64,000 nucleotides of DNA from assembly GCA_964035015.1 (NCBI GenBank), contig OZ036000.1, forward strand, positions 8,602,759-8,666,758, written 5' to 3'. Positions within the stretch are counted from its first letter, which is position 1. Every line of letters starts with the position of its first letter. A program made the translations under genes and the position numbers. Of this stretch, positions 42,673 to 54,323 are shown one piece after another. This DNA comes from Corallium rubrum. Lineage: Eukaryota; Cnidaria; Anthozoa; Scleralcyonacea; Coralliidae. Under the pieces are notes generated by a model, which saw only the letters and a program-made list of their open reading frames with translations, had not been told where the DNA came from and made no database searches.

Positions 42673-43242
42673 CTATAAGTTACCATTCTCCATTAAATTA
42701 TTAAGACCATCAGCGACTTCTTTCAATACATCCTCATAAGCGTCACTTTGAAAGAGCTTATCGAGTAGTTCGCCATTTGAAAAATAATCAAATACATGGT
42801 CTACCCTACCGTGCGACTTCTGCGTCAGGTGCGACGATATAAGTTTGTGGAGTGACTTCTTCGCTTCGTCCAAGGAATGCTTGAGGAAAGGGCGATCGTA
42901 GGAAAAGTCCACCTCGTGAAAGCTAACGATAGTCATTGCTGTTGTCCTGAATTGACTGCGGAACGTCTGGGCGGTCTTGATGTCCTCGTCGTTGAACTGT
43001 TTGTTTCTATATAACACTCCAATTTTTACGGCTATTTTGATCAGATCCTTCAACAACTTCTCCGCTTCTTTCTTACTCCCGGTGTCTCGCTTCGCAATGA
43101 TGTACAATTGATCAAACAGTCCACTGGTCGTGTCGTCCACAAACACTTTCGCCATGTTCTTGTTGCTCACAATTTTACCCAGCACCTTCTTTTGAGCTTG
43201 GATGGCGAAATTCTTCGAATTAAAATGTCCCGACTCGGCCAT
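42673..43242 (-). CDS. TNFAIP8: TNFAIP8/TIPE family protein
   Basis: 189 residues, the normal family length, in one exon. TIPE proteins carry a hydrophobic lipid-binding cavity and act as phosphoinositide-transfer and signalling proteins in cell survival, migration and inflammation. ATG 43240-43242 gives MAESGHFNSKNFAIQAQKKV; the longer frame upstream to 43323 is unconserved and crosses a good acceptor (TTATTCTTCAG at about 43254), so a 5'UTR exon lies upstream. Conserved segments seen: FNSKNxAxQAQKKxLGK, KKEAEKLLKDLIKIAVKIGV, LYRNKQFN, TAMTIVSFHEVDFSYDRPFL, and the signature SHGRVDHVFDYFS. Which vertebrate paralog (TNFAIP8, L1, L2, L3) it corresponds to cannot be decided; invertebrates usually have one ancestral gene. 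The 3'UTR probably covers part of 41.8-42.67 kb. Confidence 0.95.
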   Translation of the reverse strand: MAESGHFNSKNFAIQAQKKVLGKIVSNKNMAKVFVDDTTSGLFDQLYIIAKRDTGSKKEAEKLLKDLIKIAVKIGVLYRNKQFNDEDIKTAQTFRSQFRTTAMTIVSFHEVDFSYDRPFLKHSLDEAKKSLHKLISSHLTQKSHGRVDHVFDYFSNGELLDKLFQSDAYEDVLKEVADGLNNLMENGNL

Positions 43243-43329
43243 CTTATCTTTTCCTGAAGAATAAACGGCCCCAGTGTTAATAAGGAAATATGAAAGTGAG
43301 ACAGCAGGCGCACGGTGGGGCAACTCGTT

Positions 43330-44560
43330 GTTATTTCACAAGTCGTTTAAACAGCCTTCTGTCACTCACTGGGCGGGTGGTTTACACAACGAAGTTCATA
43401 CAGTATTAACAACCTACCTTTTGTATAAAAAACTAAACAGGTCTTCCCTCGGAGCCCTTGGATTTTTTACTTCAAAAGCGCCAATTGCAACAACCTTTAT
43501 ATACAACTAAATATTGCGGAACTAGCCTGTGTATATATATAATGACTCTATGTGGGCAGTAACAGACAGCGAGAGATCCACCACGCCACGCTGACCTTCA
43601 GTATAAACAGCGGGGAAGGATTTTCCGTTGAGGTAAAGTGCGATATATTGGCCTGAGAGGGCAGGCAGCTAATGCAGAGCGCAAAACTTCACTTTAACTC
43701 CGGCCTTCAAACTGCTGAAATTGACATCGCATATTAAGTCACATGACCATAATAATTTCTGTTTGAAACTTTAAATATATCTAAACGCCGGTAGGTGGTA
43801 ATCAACCAGATGTGCGGCCCTTGTGAGAAAGGCTTTTTTCCAAGGCCGGACAAATTATAAATGTAAGATAATTAAATTTCAAAATGGCCAAAAAAAAAAC
43901 AACGACGGGTGGAGATTAATAATGGAGGTGTTTTATAGTGAAGTGGGAAAAAACCCTATGGCCTTTTAATGTCCGTGTATTTAAAAGCTCCCTGATAATT
44001 ACTATCTGAGGAAGATGATGAAGTGAGAGCTCTTGTGAAATACACCTGCTTACGTGCTTTGTTGCCAAGGGAACAGTGGTAGGAACAAAGATTAATATAA
44101 AAAAAGTCAATGTGCAGCTTGGCGAAGACTTTTGAAAGGCTTGCTTGCTAATTGAAAGCATTTTTGCGATATTTAAATCTACAGATGGGAAATAATATAT
44201 ATTGAAAGAACTTGTGTTGTAAAATAGAACCCATGTAACACAAATAAAATGCGAAAACATTGGTAAATTAATGTGGCGATAAGGTGCGTTTCAGGGCGCT
44301 ATACTACTCCAACGCGTCTCATTCCATTCAATGATTACGGTGGACAAATAGTTGTCATTTTAGCTTTCGAAGCCGAAATCTATTAATCCTATAGTCTATC
44401 CCGTAGAATTATAAAGACAATTTACTGACATATTAGGATTATGAAAATAATCTTCGGCGATAAAAACTACAGATTCTCGAAGACATTGATATTATCATAT
44501 ATCTTGCCAATTTGCTTTTCACAAAACAAGTCAATCTGTATTTCTGCTGTAACTGTAAGT
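43330..44560. other. Upstream region of TNFAIP8 gene
   Basis: No coding exon recognised. It should contain the 5'UTR exon and promoter, but I cannot place them. Confidence 0.4.
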
Positions 44561-44563
44561 GAT

Positions 44564-44567
<4 letters not shown>

Positions 44568-44631
<64 letters not shown>
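44568..44631. repeat. (TA)n microsatellite
   Basis: Over 30 TA units followed by ACACACAAATATATA and the palindrome at 44645. Confidence 0.97.
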
Positions 44632-44637
<6 letters not shown>

Positions 44638-44644
44638 AATATAT

Positions 44645-44766
44645 ATACAATAAGCTAGTGGGCTTACCTCAAATCTTGATGGGCGCTACTGTCAATTTCA
44701 AGCTGGCGTCTTCAGGCGATCTGACAGTAGCGACCATCAAGATTTGAGGTAAGCCCACTTATTGTA
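44645..44766. repeat. Palindrome between two (TA)n tracts, copy 3
   Basis: ATACAATAAGCTAGTGGGCT pairs with AAGTGGGCTTACC... inverse at the other end. Same plan as the palindromes at 32622 and 38190, including TCTTCAGGCGATCTGACAG at the centre and the spacer GCTCTATCTTTACGGTATTG (inverse orientation) on its far side. Confidence 0.85.
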
Positions 44767-44832
44767 TTTTCGCTCTATCTTTACGGTATTGAGCACTTTT
44801 CGACATTTCTCGAACAACACTTGTTTGTTTGA

Positions 44833-44834
<2 letters not shown>

Positions 44835-44920
<86 letters not shown>
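44835..44920. repeat. (TA)n microsatellite
   Basis: About 42 TA units. Confidence 0.97.
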
Positions 44921-44922
<2 letters not shown>

Positions 44923-45037
44923 TTAAAAGCTTCTAGGACCAGGGTTAAGTCACGTTGGCCTGAAAAACAGAGAAAAATCTTCTCGACGTTTCGAGCGAAG
45001 GCCCTTCGTCAGGAGAAATTAGTAAACAACTCACATA

Positions 45038-45045
<8 letters not shown>
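44921..45045 (-). mobile_element. Retroelement 3' end with hammerhead-like core
   Basis: On the minus strand: CTGACGAAGGGCCTTCGCTC then GAAACGTCGAG (45012-44982). CTGACGA, a GGGC/GCTC stem and GAAA fit a hammerhead core with one extra A. (TA)n flanks both sides. Probably a 5'-truncated Penelope-like insertion. Confidence 0.45.
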
Positions 45046-45082
<37 letters not shown>

Positions 45083-46255
45083 CTGAAAAGTCGCCATTAA
45101 ATGTCGAAAAAGTCGAAGTAAATGCTGAATGATTCAAGAAAAACTAAAGATTTTCTTGCTTTATACTACGTTAAAATGATTTTTGAGAGAATTTCCGTAC
45201 TTTTTTTTAAATTTCTTAAAGAGAAATATGAACACATACAATATACTATAAATAATAAATATTTAATGTCGCCGAGATGCAATTCGGAAAAGCGATGTGA
45301 TTTAACAGGAAATTATTTATATATAAAGAAATATTATTTCGTATTACTGTAGAAAATTAAAAGCTGGAAAACTGTACAGAAACGGCCAAAATCAGTTTAG
45401 AACAGGAATTTGTGAATATAATATGTTCGCCGTATTTGTCTGGGACTGGGAGAACTTAATATTTACGTTTCATAAAACAATGTATTGTATTTATAACTAA
45501 AGAACACACACACTTTACTTCTGCGTTTGAATTTCTGATTACTGCATAGCGTGGTTAATTAATATGTACAGTATATACACAAATCGTGTAGACGCAGTGA
45601 CGCCCGCTTAAATTTAGTATTTTACTCTGGCTAACGCCAGACGATTTTACTCGTCAAGCCGGAAGACCCCTATAGTAGTCAGAAACTGCGTGCGGCGATT
45701 CTCTCCTGAAATACACACAATGTTTACGGCAATATTAGTCAAAAGTACTAAGTTTGTGTTAAAATACGGCAACCGGTTTTCCAAGTTTGTATAATAAATA
45801 CAACAATAATAACTGTAGAACTAGTGTGAGGTTGGGACTCTGGGCACGGGACTCAAACCACTACCTTCCAAATGCTATGTTTATAAAATAATTAACATGT
45901 ACACTACGCGAGCCCTGATTGGTCAATTGCTGTGTTTGGATCGGAGTTCCATGAACACGGAAAATTCCCGCCAAAACGATTTTTTGAAAATGTTGGACAG
46001 TATATCATATTCACTTGTAATTATTTTATAAAATAAATACCAAATGGTTTTTTCCGTGTTTGGAGACTCTTATCCAAACATTTGGGAAATTGCGAGACTG
46101 GAGAAAAGCCTAACAAAACACGAGCCGTAGGCGAGTGTTTTTGGATCAGAGTTAATAGTTCCGAAACACATTTTCTAAAAAGTTTCATGAACCAGCGCGT
46201 GGTTTTCACTTATTTTGGAAATTTACAAATTAAATTATTATAATCAGGGAAACTT

Positions 46256-46684
46256 AAGCCCTGTTTACACGGCTAAAATTTAAGCACACTTAAGTTAAGC
46301 GCGCTTAAAATGCGCCACCTTGGTTAAAACACGTATATTTTTGGTTTTGGAAGCTTCCTATGGGTAGCGTGCGTTAAAGAACAACGGAAGACATCGGTAC
46401 ACGAGAAAGAGTAATAACTAAAAGAAAGAAAGAAAGAAACAAAGAATAGCGAGATGGACGCATCTATAGCAGGGCAAAAAATGCATTTTATCGTATTAAT
46501 AACACTGTATTTAATAATAGCAAGCGTTTTTTCAATCCCGTTGCGTTTACACGGCCAAGTTAAGCGCGATTAACTGGTCGTGCAAACTAATCGCGATTAA
46601 TAATTTACGCCGATCTGTTTACACGGACATTAAGTCAGATGTGGCTCAGATCCCGCCTAAATTTTGGCCGTGTAAACAGGGCTT
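46256..46684. mobile_element. TIR element (AAGCCCTGTTTACACGGC)
   Basis: 429 bp with AAGCCCTGTTTACACGGC and GCCGTGTAAACAGGGCTT ends. GTTTACACGG recurs twice inside, with TTAAGCGCG motifs. No ORF. Confidence 0.85.
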
Positions 46685-46689
46685 TGGTT

Positions 46690-47173
46690 TCTGAAACAAA
46701 GCTTTGGAAACTTTTCAACATACACGGGAAACTTTTGTTTCTGAAACCGTATTTCGGTAACTTGTTTCGGAAAATTTCTCTATATAGTGTATTCCGTTAA
46801 CGTTGATCAGCAAAGCGAGGGATGACGATGCGGGCGTGCATGGGATGTAAATTAAATCATCGGCCCACAGGGAATGTTGGAACCATCGTATTGTCCGCCC
46901 ATGCATGTGGGTGCACGGATATAGATAAACGTCGGTATTTCGTTGCCAAAAACATCGGCAGTTTACCAATTTTCCACATTGCTCTATCCAAAACACGTAC
47001 TGCCTACGCAGCACTCTACTTTTTATGTGGGTGAATATTAACTTTGGTACTGCTAAGCTTGTCTTTTGTGGCTATATCATTACTCACAAGAAACGGTTCC
47101 AAAATGGTTGAGGTTGGAGTGCAACATGTCTGTAACCTGAAACAATGTTTCCAAAGTATGTTGAAAAGTTTCC
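46690..47173. repeat. Inverted-repeat element with GGAAACTTTTCAACATAC ends
   Basis: GGAAACTTTTCAACATAC near 46706 and GTATGTTGAAAAGTTTCC near 47156 are inverted; both arms also carry TTTCTGAAAC/CCTGAAAC motifs. Interior has small overlapping ORFs on both strands that I do not recognise. Confidence 0.65.
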
Positions 47174-47211
47174 GAATTCAAATTTCCATGAACAGGGAAA
47201 CTGTTATTGCT

Positions 47212-47738
47212 ATATAGCTAGAGTTTCACTGGATGCAACGATGACTGTTACTAGTACCAAGCGGGCAATAATTGAGAACTTATTGCCTGCTCGGTCAATA
47301 AGTTTTCAATTGTTGCCCGCTAAAACTTTGAACTCTTCACGGCATCCTATAAACAAAAGCTTGTTTGGTACGAAAAAAAGGATATTTATAGGGCTTCAAA
47401 GCATGTGTGAAGACTAACTGGAGAAATATATTGCTGTTTTTTGTTCATACTCATGTTTACTCATTTGTTTGGTTGAAGTGAAATTATGGAGCCAGGCGAA
47501 ATGTTTTGGTAAGTCTTTCAGTTTGTCTTTTGTGTACTTTCCCTTGATAAACGTCGAAATTATTCAGTGAAACTCAAGCTATATAACAAAACACTTAATG
47601 TCTGATCCCTCGGGAAACAGTTAGTTTTGTTTTCCCTCGAGTCTCGATGTTTCCCTCGACTTCGTCTCGGGAAATATCAAGACTCTCGGGAAAACAAAAC
47701 TAACTGTTTCCCTCGAGAGCAGACATTACAGTAAGTGT
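47212..47738. repeat. Two adjacent or nested inverted repeats
   Basis: TATATAGCTAGAGTTTCACT at 47211 is matched by AGTGAAACTCAAGCTATATA near 47565. A tighter palindrome, 47592-47738, has arms CACTTAATGTCTG with CCTCGGGAAACAGTTAGTTT and the exact inverse. Confidence 0.8.
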
Positions 47739-48311
47739 ATATTATTTTACCCGTGAGGGGGTATAGCACCGATCAGAAGGAAAATTGAAAAGTCTTGTTA
47801 AAGCCCTGTTAGTTGCAACCTCTCTCGCAATACCGTTGCATCGTGTAAAAGCGGCTTAAAGGTAATTCGTTGCCCAACAACACTTCCTTGAATAATTTCA
47901 TGACCCGACGTCATGAGCACAACATCACATCCCACAAGTCTAGCCACATGTTATGGTTTAACTCCCGTTGAGATTAGTTTAATATGCTTGATGCTGGCGT
48001 TAGGATTTCAATCAATGTTAAGTAATTAAGAAGTGGGATGTGGATTGAGGTGTAGTTGGCCATATTTGCACGATTTTGGTCTTCTCTTTTATATATACTG
48101 TATATAGTTCGTTTCTGGGAATCCCAGGCATATAATATAGTAAGAAGTGATTCCCATTCTGATAATTCTTCAAACAAATTTCTTTTGGGTGTGGTAACAT
48201 AGTTTATTGTATAGATGCGAGTGTTTTATTAGAAAATATGCAGTGTCGTATTTATTTTTACCTCTTCTTGCATTGAATCTATATAATAAAACGAAAATTA
48301 CACGCTGGCTT

Positions 48312-48417
48312 GAAGATATGAATTTTATCTTCTCGTGGTAAAAACGATATTTTACTCATTCGCTATGCTCATTCGTAAAATATTGTTTTCACACTCGAAG
48401 ATAAAATCCATATCTTC
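48312..48417. repeat. Inverted repeat, about 45-bp arms
   Basis: GAAGATATGAATTTTATCTTC at the left against GAAGATAAAATCCATATCTTC at the right; the stem continues through AAACGATATTTTAC. Confidence 0.85.
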
Positions 48418-48491
48418 GCACCACCGTAATATCCTCTATATATTATTTTTTTGCATTAAAATACTGTTCTCGTTGCTCAATTCTGACGCGA

Positions 48492-49117
48492 AGGGGGTGT
48501 TTACATGGGGTCAACCTGAACTTGGACCGCCCTGAATTTTGCATTTCGGTTTTTGTGTACATGAGGCCGGCCTTGAAATTATATAGGATTAGTTTCGCTG
48601 CTGCTTCAAGATTCGTGCCAATTTTTTTCCAGCTCGTGACGGCCAGAGAAGCATAATTATTTGACATAGAGTTAACACCAATCTTACTTCAGCTCATAGG
48701 CTGGCCTCAAAACTTCAGTTCGGTCTAGCAGCCGACCTGAGATTAGGCCGGCGTGAACTGAGACTATGTGCATACGGTAACGTTTCCGAGCGTTTTCGTA
48801 TTGTTTCAAGTAATGAACTGATTGTTCTCGATTCCCTTGAGAACCGTGTGCACATAGCCTCAATCTTAGGCAAGACTCATGAAAACGATCTATTCTTGGT
48901 TTTCACTCACGTGATCGCTGGCCCCCGTTGGGGTGGTGAAACAATACAAAATATTTGAAGAATAGAGTTAAATTCCCATAGGATAAAGATTGTGCACCAA
49001 CATGGCCGCCATTTCATTTTTCCTGTGCACCAACATGGTGAACGTCAGATGAAAACCAAGAATAGTAAAAACACTACAACCGACCCAAAATCAGTCCGAC
49101 CTATGTCAACACCCCCT
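48492..49117. mobile_element. TIR element (AGGGGGTGTTTACATGGGGT)
   Basis: Ends AGGGGGTGTTTACATGGGGT and GACCTATGTCAACACCCCCT. The interior contains the 48890-49065 element as a nested insertion. Confidence 0.75.
48890..49065. mobile_element. 176-bp MITE (CTATTCTTGGTTTTCA), nested
   Basis: Perfect 16-bp TIRs CTATTCTTGGTTTTCA and TGAAAACCAAGAATAG. Inside are CACGTGATCGC and two TGTGCACCAACATGG copies. Homologous to 24293-24452. Confidence 0.88.
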
Positions 49118-49499
49118 AACCAAAAAAGCTTCAAAGTTTTCGTATAGAGCCCCACCGAATTTTAACTTAGTTTTATGGCTCAGCACCTTTTTATTTCCCC
49201 ATCCTCTGGGTAGGATAAAGGCTTCTAAAAATCAATAACATTTCATAAAATTAAGGTTTTTTTAAACATTGCCTATATATGGTTTGGAATTTATCGAATA
49301 TTGGCATATTGCAAAATTCTGGCAACCATACATAACTTCTAAAGTATATTTGGTAAACTTGTGTCTGTAATATACCAAATACTTCCCATTGTTATTCTGC
49401 ATTGTTACATTATATATACAGAACTCGTGGCTAGCTCAACATCTTGGCAACGGCAGCTCTGTGCAGAAGAGGTGGTAAGCACCGGATAGGATTGAACAG

Positions 49500-49850
49500 T
49501 TACAATCCGAAATTCGAAATTTTTGGATCCAAATCTAAAACTCTTACATCAGAAATTCTTCCATTCAAATCCAAAATTCTTAGATCCAAATCCGGGAATC
49601 TTAGATCCAAACCCGAAACTGTTACACCCGAATCCGGAATTTTTAGATCCAAATCCAAAATTCTTAGATCCAAATTGGAAATTCTTAGATCCAAATCCGA
49701 AATTCTTAGATCCGAACCGGAATTCGTAGATCCGAATCAAAATTCTTAGATCCAAACCCGAAATTCTTAAATCTGAATCCGATCCAAAATTCTGAGATCC
49801 AAATCCAAAATTGTGAGATCCAAATCCAACATTCTTACATCCGGATCCGA
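49500..49850. repeat. Minisatellite, AGATCCAAATCCAAAATTCTT type
   Basis: About 15 diverged copies of a unit of about 21-23 bp (AATTCTTAGATCCAAATCC), each containing GATCCAAATCC or GATCCGAATC. Gives spurious Pro/Asn or Asp/Leu-rich ORFs. Confidence 0.9.
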
Positions 49851-49859
49851 TATTCTTTT

Positions 49860-51060
49860 TTTAGATGAGTTGGATTCAATCCGGTCCAAGGCATTTCGAC
49901 ACAATCCGACAAACTCGACGATAAAATGCAAGTAAAATCTTGTCATAGACCCTGTCCACATGTATACGGATTTTTTTGAAAACGCAACTTTTTTTTTTAC
50001 GGATTGGTCTCGTTGATCCGTCCACACGAACGTAAGCGATGAAGCGATTATTGACCGAGCGTGAGGTCTGTACTAGTGAAATATCGGACCGATGTTTTTT
50101 TAGTATGTTTGGCCATAAATGTTGTGAACGTTCTGTGAAAACTCGACCCATCTTTCTTGGGAACTAAACGAAAATGGCAGACATTTTCCCATTTTTAAAG
50201 TACTTTCCGTTGAGCTAGAATCCTGAACTTTCTACCCCAAATAGTGTTTTTCAATTGCTTTTGTTTGACATATTGCTCAAGATCGTACGTTAAGTAGTTG
50301 AATAAAAAATCATCTGAAATTCTAATACTTGTGAGAAGTAAATGTTATATTATTATTACAAACAATGTTGCGAACGTTTTGGACATTTTAAAAACTTTCA
50401 CAAAACGTGGAAACTCGAACTATACATCAAATGAAAGCTTATAAAATTTCTAACAGCATACCTGCACGATATATTTCAAAAATGAGTAGTTCTGAAATTA
50501 TAATCCATCTTGTTGCATAATTTAAATTTTAAAAGCGGATAAAAAAAAGGTTGTATTTTCAAACAAAAACGGATAGGTGTGGACAAGGTCCTAGACAGTC
50601 CTACCAACAGCAGAAAATAAAAAAAAATAAAAACAAGACTTCATTTTTAGTGATTTTCAATTATTTCAAATTCGGTAATTATGATCCGATCCGACTGCCG
50701 AATAACTTTTTCAATCCCATCCGATATTATTATTATTGATCCAAATCGGATGGCGTAAAGTAAAACCCACAAACTTGACCCATATCTGGAAGTCTGAGCG
50801 ACCAAACAAAAATACATTTTGTTTTTTAAAGTGAGACGAAAACAAAAAAAATTATGTATCTAAAAAAATATGCACGAAAACATCTTAAGCCACTTGAAGA
50901 TATAGGACAATTATTCTATGATAAAACAATGTTTTTGATTCCAGCTGGGCAGCTGCCCTACGCCAACAGTTCTATATGTAATACTGTAAGAGAAGTAACA
51001 GATATGTTAGTTTGGGTAGGACAATTGAGTGTGAATGCATCTCCGAGCCATTTTATTCAG
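49860..51060. other. Spacer without recognised genes
   Basis: Scattered fragments of CCGATCCGA and GTCCACAC... motifs suggest decayed repeats (ACGGATTTTTTTGAAAACGC near 49967, AAACAAAAACGGATAG near 50560 in inverse sense). No exon. Confidence 0.4.
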
Positions 51061-51068
51061 GAAAAAAT

Positions 51069-51143
51069 GAGTTCGCAAGCGGGGTTTGAACCCACAACCT
51101 TCTGATCGCCGGAGAGACGCTCTAACCATTGAGCTACTGGGAC
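51069..51143 (-). repeat. tRNA-derived SINE head, minus strand
   Basis: On the minus strand GTCCCAGTAGCTCAATGGTT then AGAGCG, a 7-base loop, AGAAGGTTGTGGGTTCAAACC. D-arm and T-arm consensus (A and B boxes) are recognisable, but the anticodon stem is imperfect and the 3' acceptor is not complementary, so this is SINE-like rather than a tRNA gene. Confidence 0.65.
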
Positions 51144-51363
51144 TCAGGACATTCGTCGGGACGTTAACCGGGATCGCATCGCTACTATATTTCCTCTATT
51201 TATCTCATTTCGTTTATATGAAGAATGTGTTTACCGGGACGTTTTTGTCCAGTCCCGCCTAACCAGGATCCCGGCTTAATTCAGAGGGACAATTTTCGCC
51301 ATATAAATGCTGTCCCGGTCGCAATTGTCCCGCCTGAAAATATTCTCATGAACGATTTGAACG

Positions 51364-51546
51364 TAGGTTGAGTTCGATGTATGACATTATATACTGCTAT
51401 GTGCAAGTATGGCTCGAAGAAGTTTACACTCAACTTTCATATCCGAACTAGTATATCGATCTCTCTTCTCTTAACATGTATTACGACATTAACAGCTCTC
51501 ATCATATTTGCACATAGCAGTATGCCATACATCGAACTGAACCTCC
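51364..51546. repeat. Inverted repeat between the two tRNA-like heads
   Basis: AGGTTGAGTTCGATGTATGA and ATACTGCTATGTGCAA are matched in inverse by TTGCACATAGCAGTAT and CATCGAACTGAACCT. Confidence 0.8.
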
Positions 51547-51564
51547 TGTACGTTAAATCATCTG

Positions 51565-51655
51565 AATCCCAGTAGTTCAGTAGTAAGAGCATCTCACTGT
51601 CGATCAGAAGGTTGTGGGTTCGAGTCCCGCTTGGAAACCCAAAATTGTTTCTGAA
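51565..51655 (+). repeat. tRNA-derived SINE head, plus strand
   Basis: TCCCAGTAGTTCAGTAGTAA, GAGC, loop containing GTC, then GGTTGTGGGTTCGAGTCC with a perfect B box (GGTTCGAGTCC). Followed by TTCTGAATAAAATGG, which mirrors CCATTTTATTCAG next to the minus-strand copy. Confidence 0.65.
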
Positions 51656-51659
51656 TAAA

Positions 51660-52755
51660 ATGGTCAGAGAACATTTACATAAGTTAGGCCGTGTTTACAT
51701 GAAGTGTATTGAGTGTTCTAGTCAAATCTCTGCAATATCAATTGTGTCAGGAAATAAACTGTAAACAGTGTATTCAATCTACTGAGTGTATGCATTTTGA
51801 GTATCTGTGTGACGTTTGCGTGTTTTGAGTATTGTATATGACGTTTTTTAACCTTTAGAGTCTGAAAAATCTTCCCCCAAAAGCCAGGAAATGGCATTTC
51901 AGCGACTCTCGATTTTATTTTGATTTCGGCTCCCCCCTTTCAAAATCCTCCCTGAGTCAATCCACGCAGTAGAGTGGATTGACTTGAGATTCAAGCATGA
52001 ATCGGCTTGAATGTCTCCAATCTGATTCATCTAAGTCACACTTCGCTAAAATTTCCGTGGGTTGATATATATTGTTAATTTTATCGTGTTGAATTTAGGA
52101 ACAAAATTAAATTTTAAAAATCGCCGTCAAATTTTCATGGCGTATCTAGTTAACAACATCTAAAAATTTCGGGGGGAAATATCAAAAATTTTTGTGAAAA
52201 AAATTGACCGAAAAATTATTACATTTAATAAGTCATCTCATTTTTCGGTTGTAAACTGAAAACATTTCGAAATTTCAATTTTTTTTAAACAGATAAAGAA
52301 TGATATATTGTTGCAAAATTGACTGATAATTTTTTTCTTCATATTTTGGCATTTCTTTTCTACGATTGCTCTGATATACTTTAAAAAGATTTTAAAACGA
52401 TAAGTATAACGCCCGTTCACAGCTTGCCATATGGCTATCTCACTACTTCCACAGATTTTCAGATTAGTTTCATATGTGAATGACATGTCAAAGATACATA
52501 CAATTACATATTTCCTAATGCATCACCACTGGTTTTTCAATGGGCGTCAAACAGATACAATCTTAATCTGTCAGGATTATATAGCCAGATGTTGCAGCAA
52601 AGAACTGATTATGGTGGCTCTCTAGTTTTTATCATAGTCTACGGTTATTTCTGTCTATAAAATAAATATTACTAATATTATATCTCAACTGTAAATTGTC
52701 CAGTCAGAGAGCTTGATTTGTACCACGTGATCAGTTAATTTATCGTAGCATTGCC
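51660..52755. other. Spacer without recognised genes
   Basis: Begins with GTGTTTACATGAAGTGTATT-type motif; otherwise AT-rich DNA without exon or array. Confidence 0.4.
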
Positions 52756-53784
52756 CGCCACAGCGGGGTATAACCCATAGAAATATTATACCTAGAATGC
52801 GTGCTCCTATCTCTCGTCAGTCAAAAAATTGTCGCCACAAAATGGCGGATTTATAAGGGCAAAAGGAACTCGCCCCAGGACTTTTTAACAGTTTTCAACA
52901 CGGCAGCGGTTGGTGATGTTGTGGAGTGATGGTGTATCTTAGCACTGAATTTCTTTGTTTTTTGTACCGGAACTTGCTGGATTGGTGAATTTTATAAAGA
53001 TGAAGTGCAATATCCTTCGCCAAAACATTTCGAACATTAAACTCTGGATGTAGACATGCAGCGACGATAGCGGCCTTTTAATACGAATGGTTTTAGTGTT
53101 TTTACTGTTTTACATTATATTTGAATGATTCCCACTTGCCAATCTGTATGTGATTTATACTGAATGTGGAGGATTAATCCAGGAGACAGTAAGTGTTTTT
53201 TTTCTTTTTTTTATCCAATCTAATAAGGATTTCTAGCTTGTGATTTTTGAAATATAAAATATGTTTATGCACATGTCATACTTTTTATACATCAGTCTTT
53301 TCGACATTTATTTATATTGACATATTAAATCCGTGTTTTTTTAAAGATTTTCTCCTAGTTTCCATTAAGTATTTGATTATTTTATTTTATTTTAAACGGG
53401 CTTTGATGCAGACAATTTCTGAGTTTCAAGTTTAGCACTTTTTGTTGCTTTTTGTAATTGTGGTGAATTGATCGAAATATAATTTTGAACTTATAGTTTT
53501 TAATACTTTTAATGAAACAAGTGTCTTGAAAATTGTTTTATTTTATGCTAATGTGTATGTGGCTGATTTCTTGTCATGCATGTATCCAATTTATCCCTAT
53601 GAAACGTCCTCCAATTCTTTACTTTGAGAGGCGATCATTGTTGTAATCCCACCCCTTTGCAAAATTCAAAATGGCGGATCTATAAGGGCAAAATAAAATT
53701 TAATTTGGACCCCTGTCACGTGACAGAGCACGCATTCTAGGTCTATTATTTCTATGGTATAACCTCGAATACCCCGCTGTGGCG
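52756..53784. mobile_element. TIR element (CGCCACAGCGGGGTATAACC), 1029 bp
   Basis: CGCCACAGCGGGGTA and TACCCCGCTGTGGCG at the ends; both arms continue with an AGAATGCGTGCTC / GAGCACGCATTCT match. A direct repeat AATGGCGGATYTATAAGGGC occurs just inside each end (52842, 53672). A splice-donor-like ACAGTAAGTG lies at 53188. No coding exon. Confidence 0.75.
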
Positions 53785-53955
53785 AAAATAAGGATTCAGG
53801 GAACACAAAGAAAGCAACAAACAATGCATCCAGAAGCCTTCAGACGACAACAGAATGGAAACAGACAATGAAAAGCGATCAAAAGTTAAGCTAAGCGAAC
53901 TTTATTAACATTATTTAAGGTTTTTTTGGAAAGGTTAATATGTTTCGATATAATA

Positions 53956-54070
53956 TATCATTTATAGACCCTTCGCTCGGGGAATTCGATGAAATATTAC
54001 CCGTCGGGATATATCATACCTCGGGGTAATATTTCATCGAATTCCCCTCGCTCCAGGTCTATAAATGATA
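53956..54070. repeat. Near-perfect palindrome, about 50-bp arms
   Basis: TATCATTTATAGACCCTTCG and the inverse CTCCAGGTCTATAAATGATA; stems continue through GGGGAATTCGATGAAATATT. Confidence 0.92.
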
Positions 54071-54323
54071 ATTATTCTGCATGTATACTGAACTGCAAAA
54101 GGAGCACCACAATTATGAAGTATTTGTTAAACAGTGCTATAAATATCTGCTTCTCCATGATAATAGCCTGTGCACAGCCTGAAATATCCCTGTATTACAG
54201 TCTGTGAAAACTCACGCGATAGCTTGTCGAACCCCCGCGAAGCTACCCAGATCTGAGTAGTAGATTCTGATTGGCCAAAGCAACATCAGCTTCACTTCCT
54301 CTCAAGAAATGATAAATTCAACA

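Noticed and set aside
43243-43323. N-terminal extension of the TNFAIP8-like ORF
   Set aside because: Crosses a good acceptor (TTATTCTTCAG); family proteins begin at MAESGHF-like sequence.
51069-51143. Functional tRNA gene
   Set aside because: Anticodon stem mismatches and no complementary acceptor 3' strand; SINE-like context.
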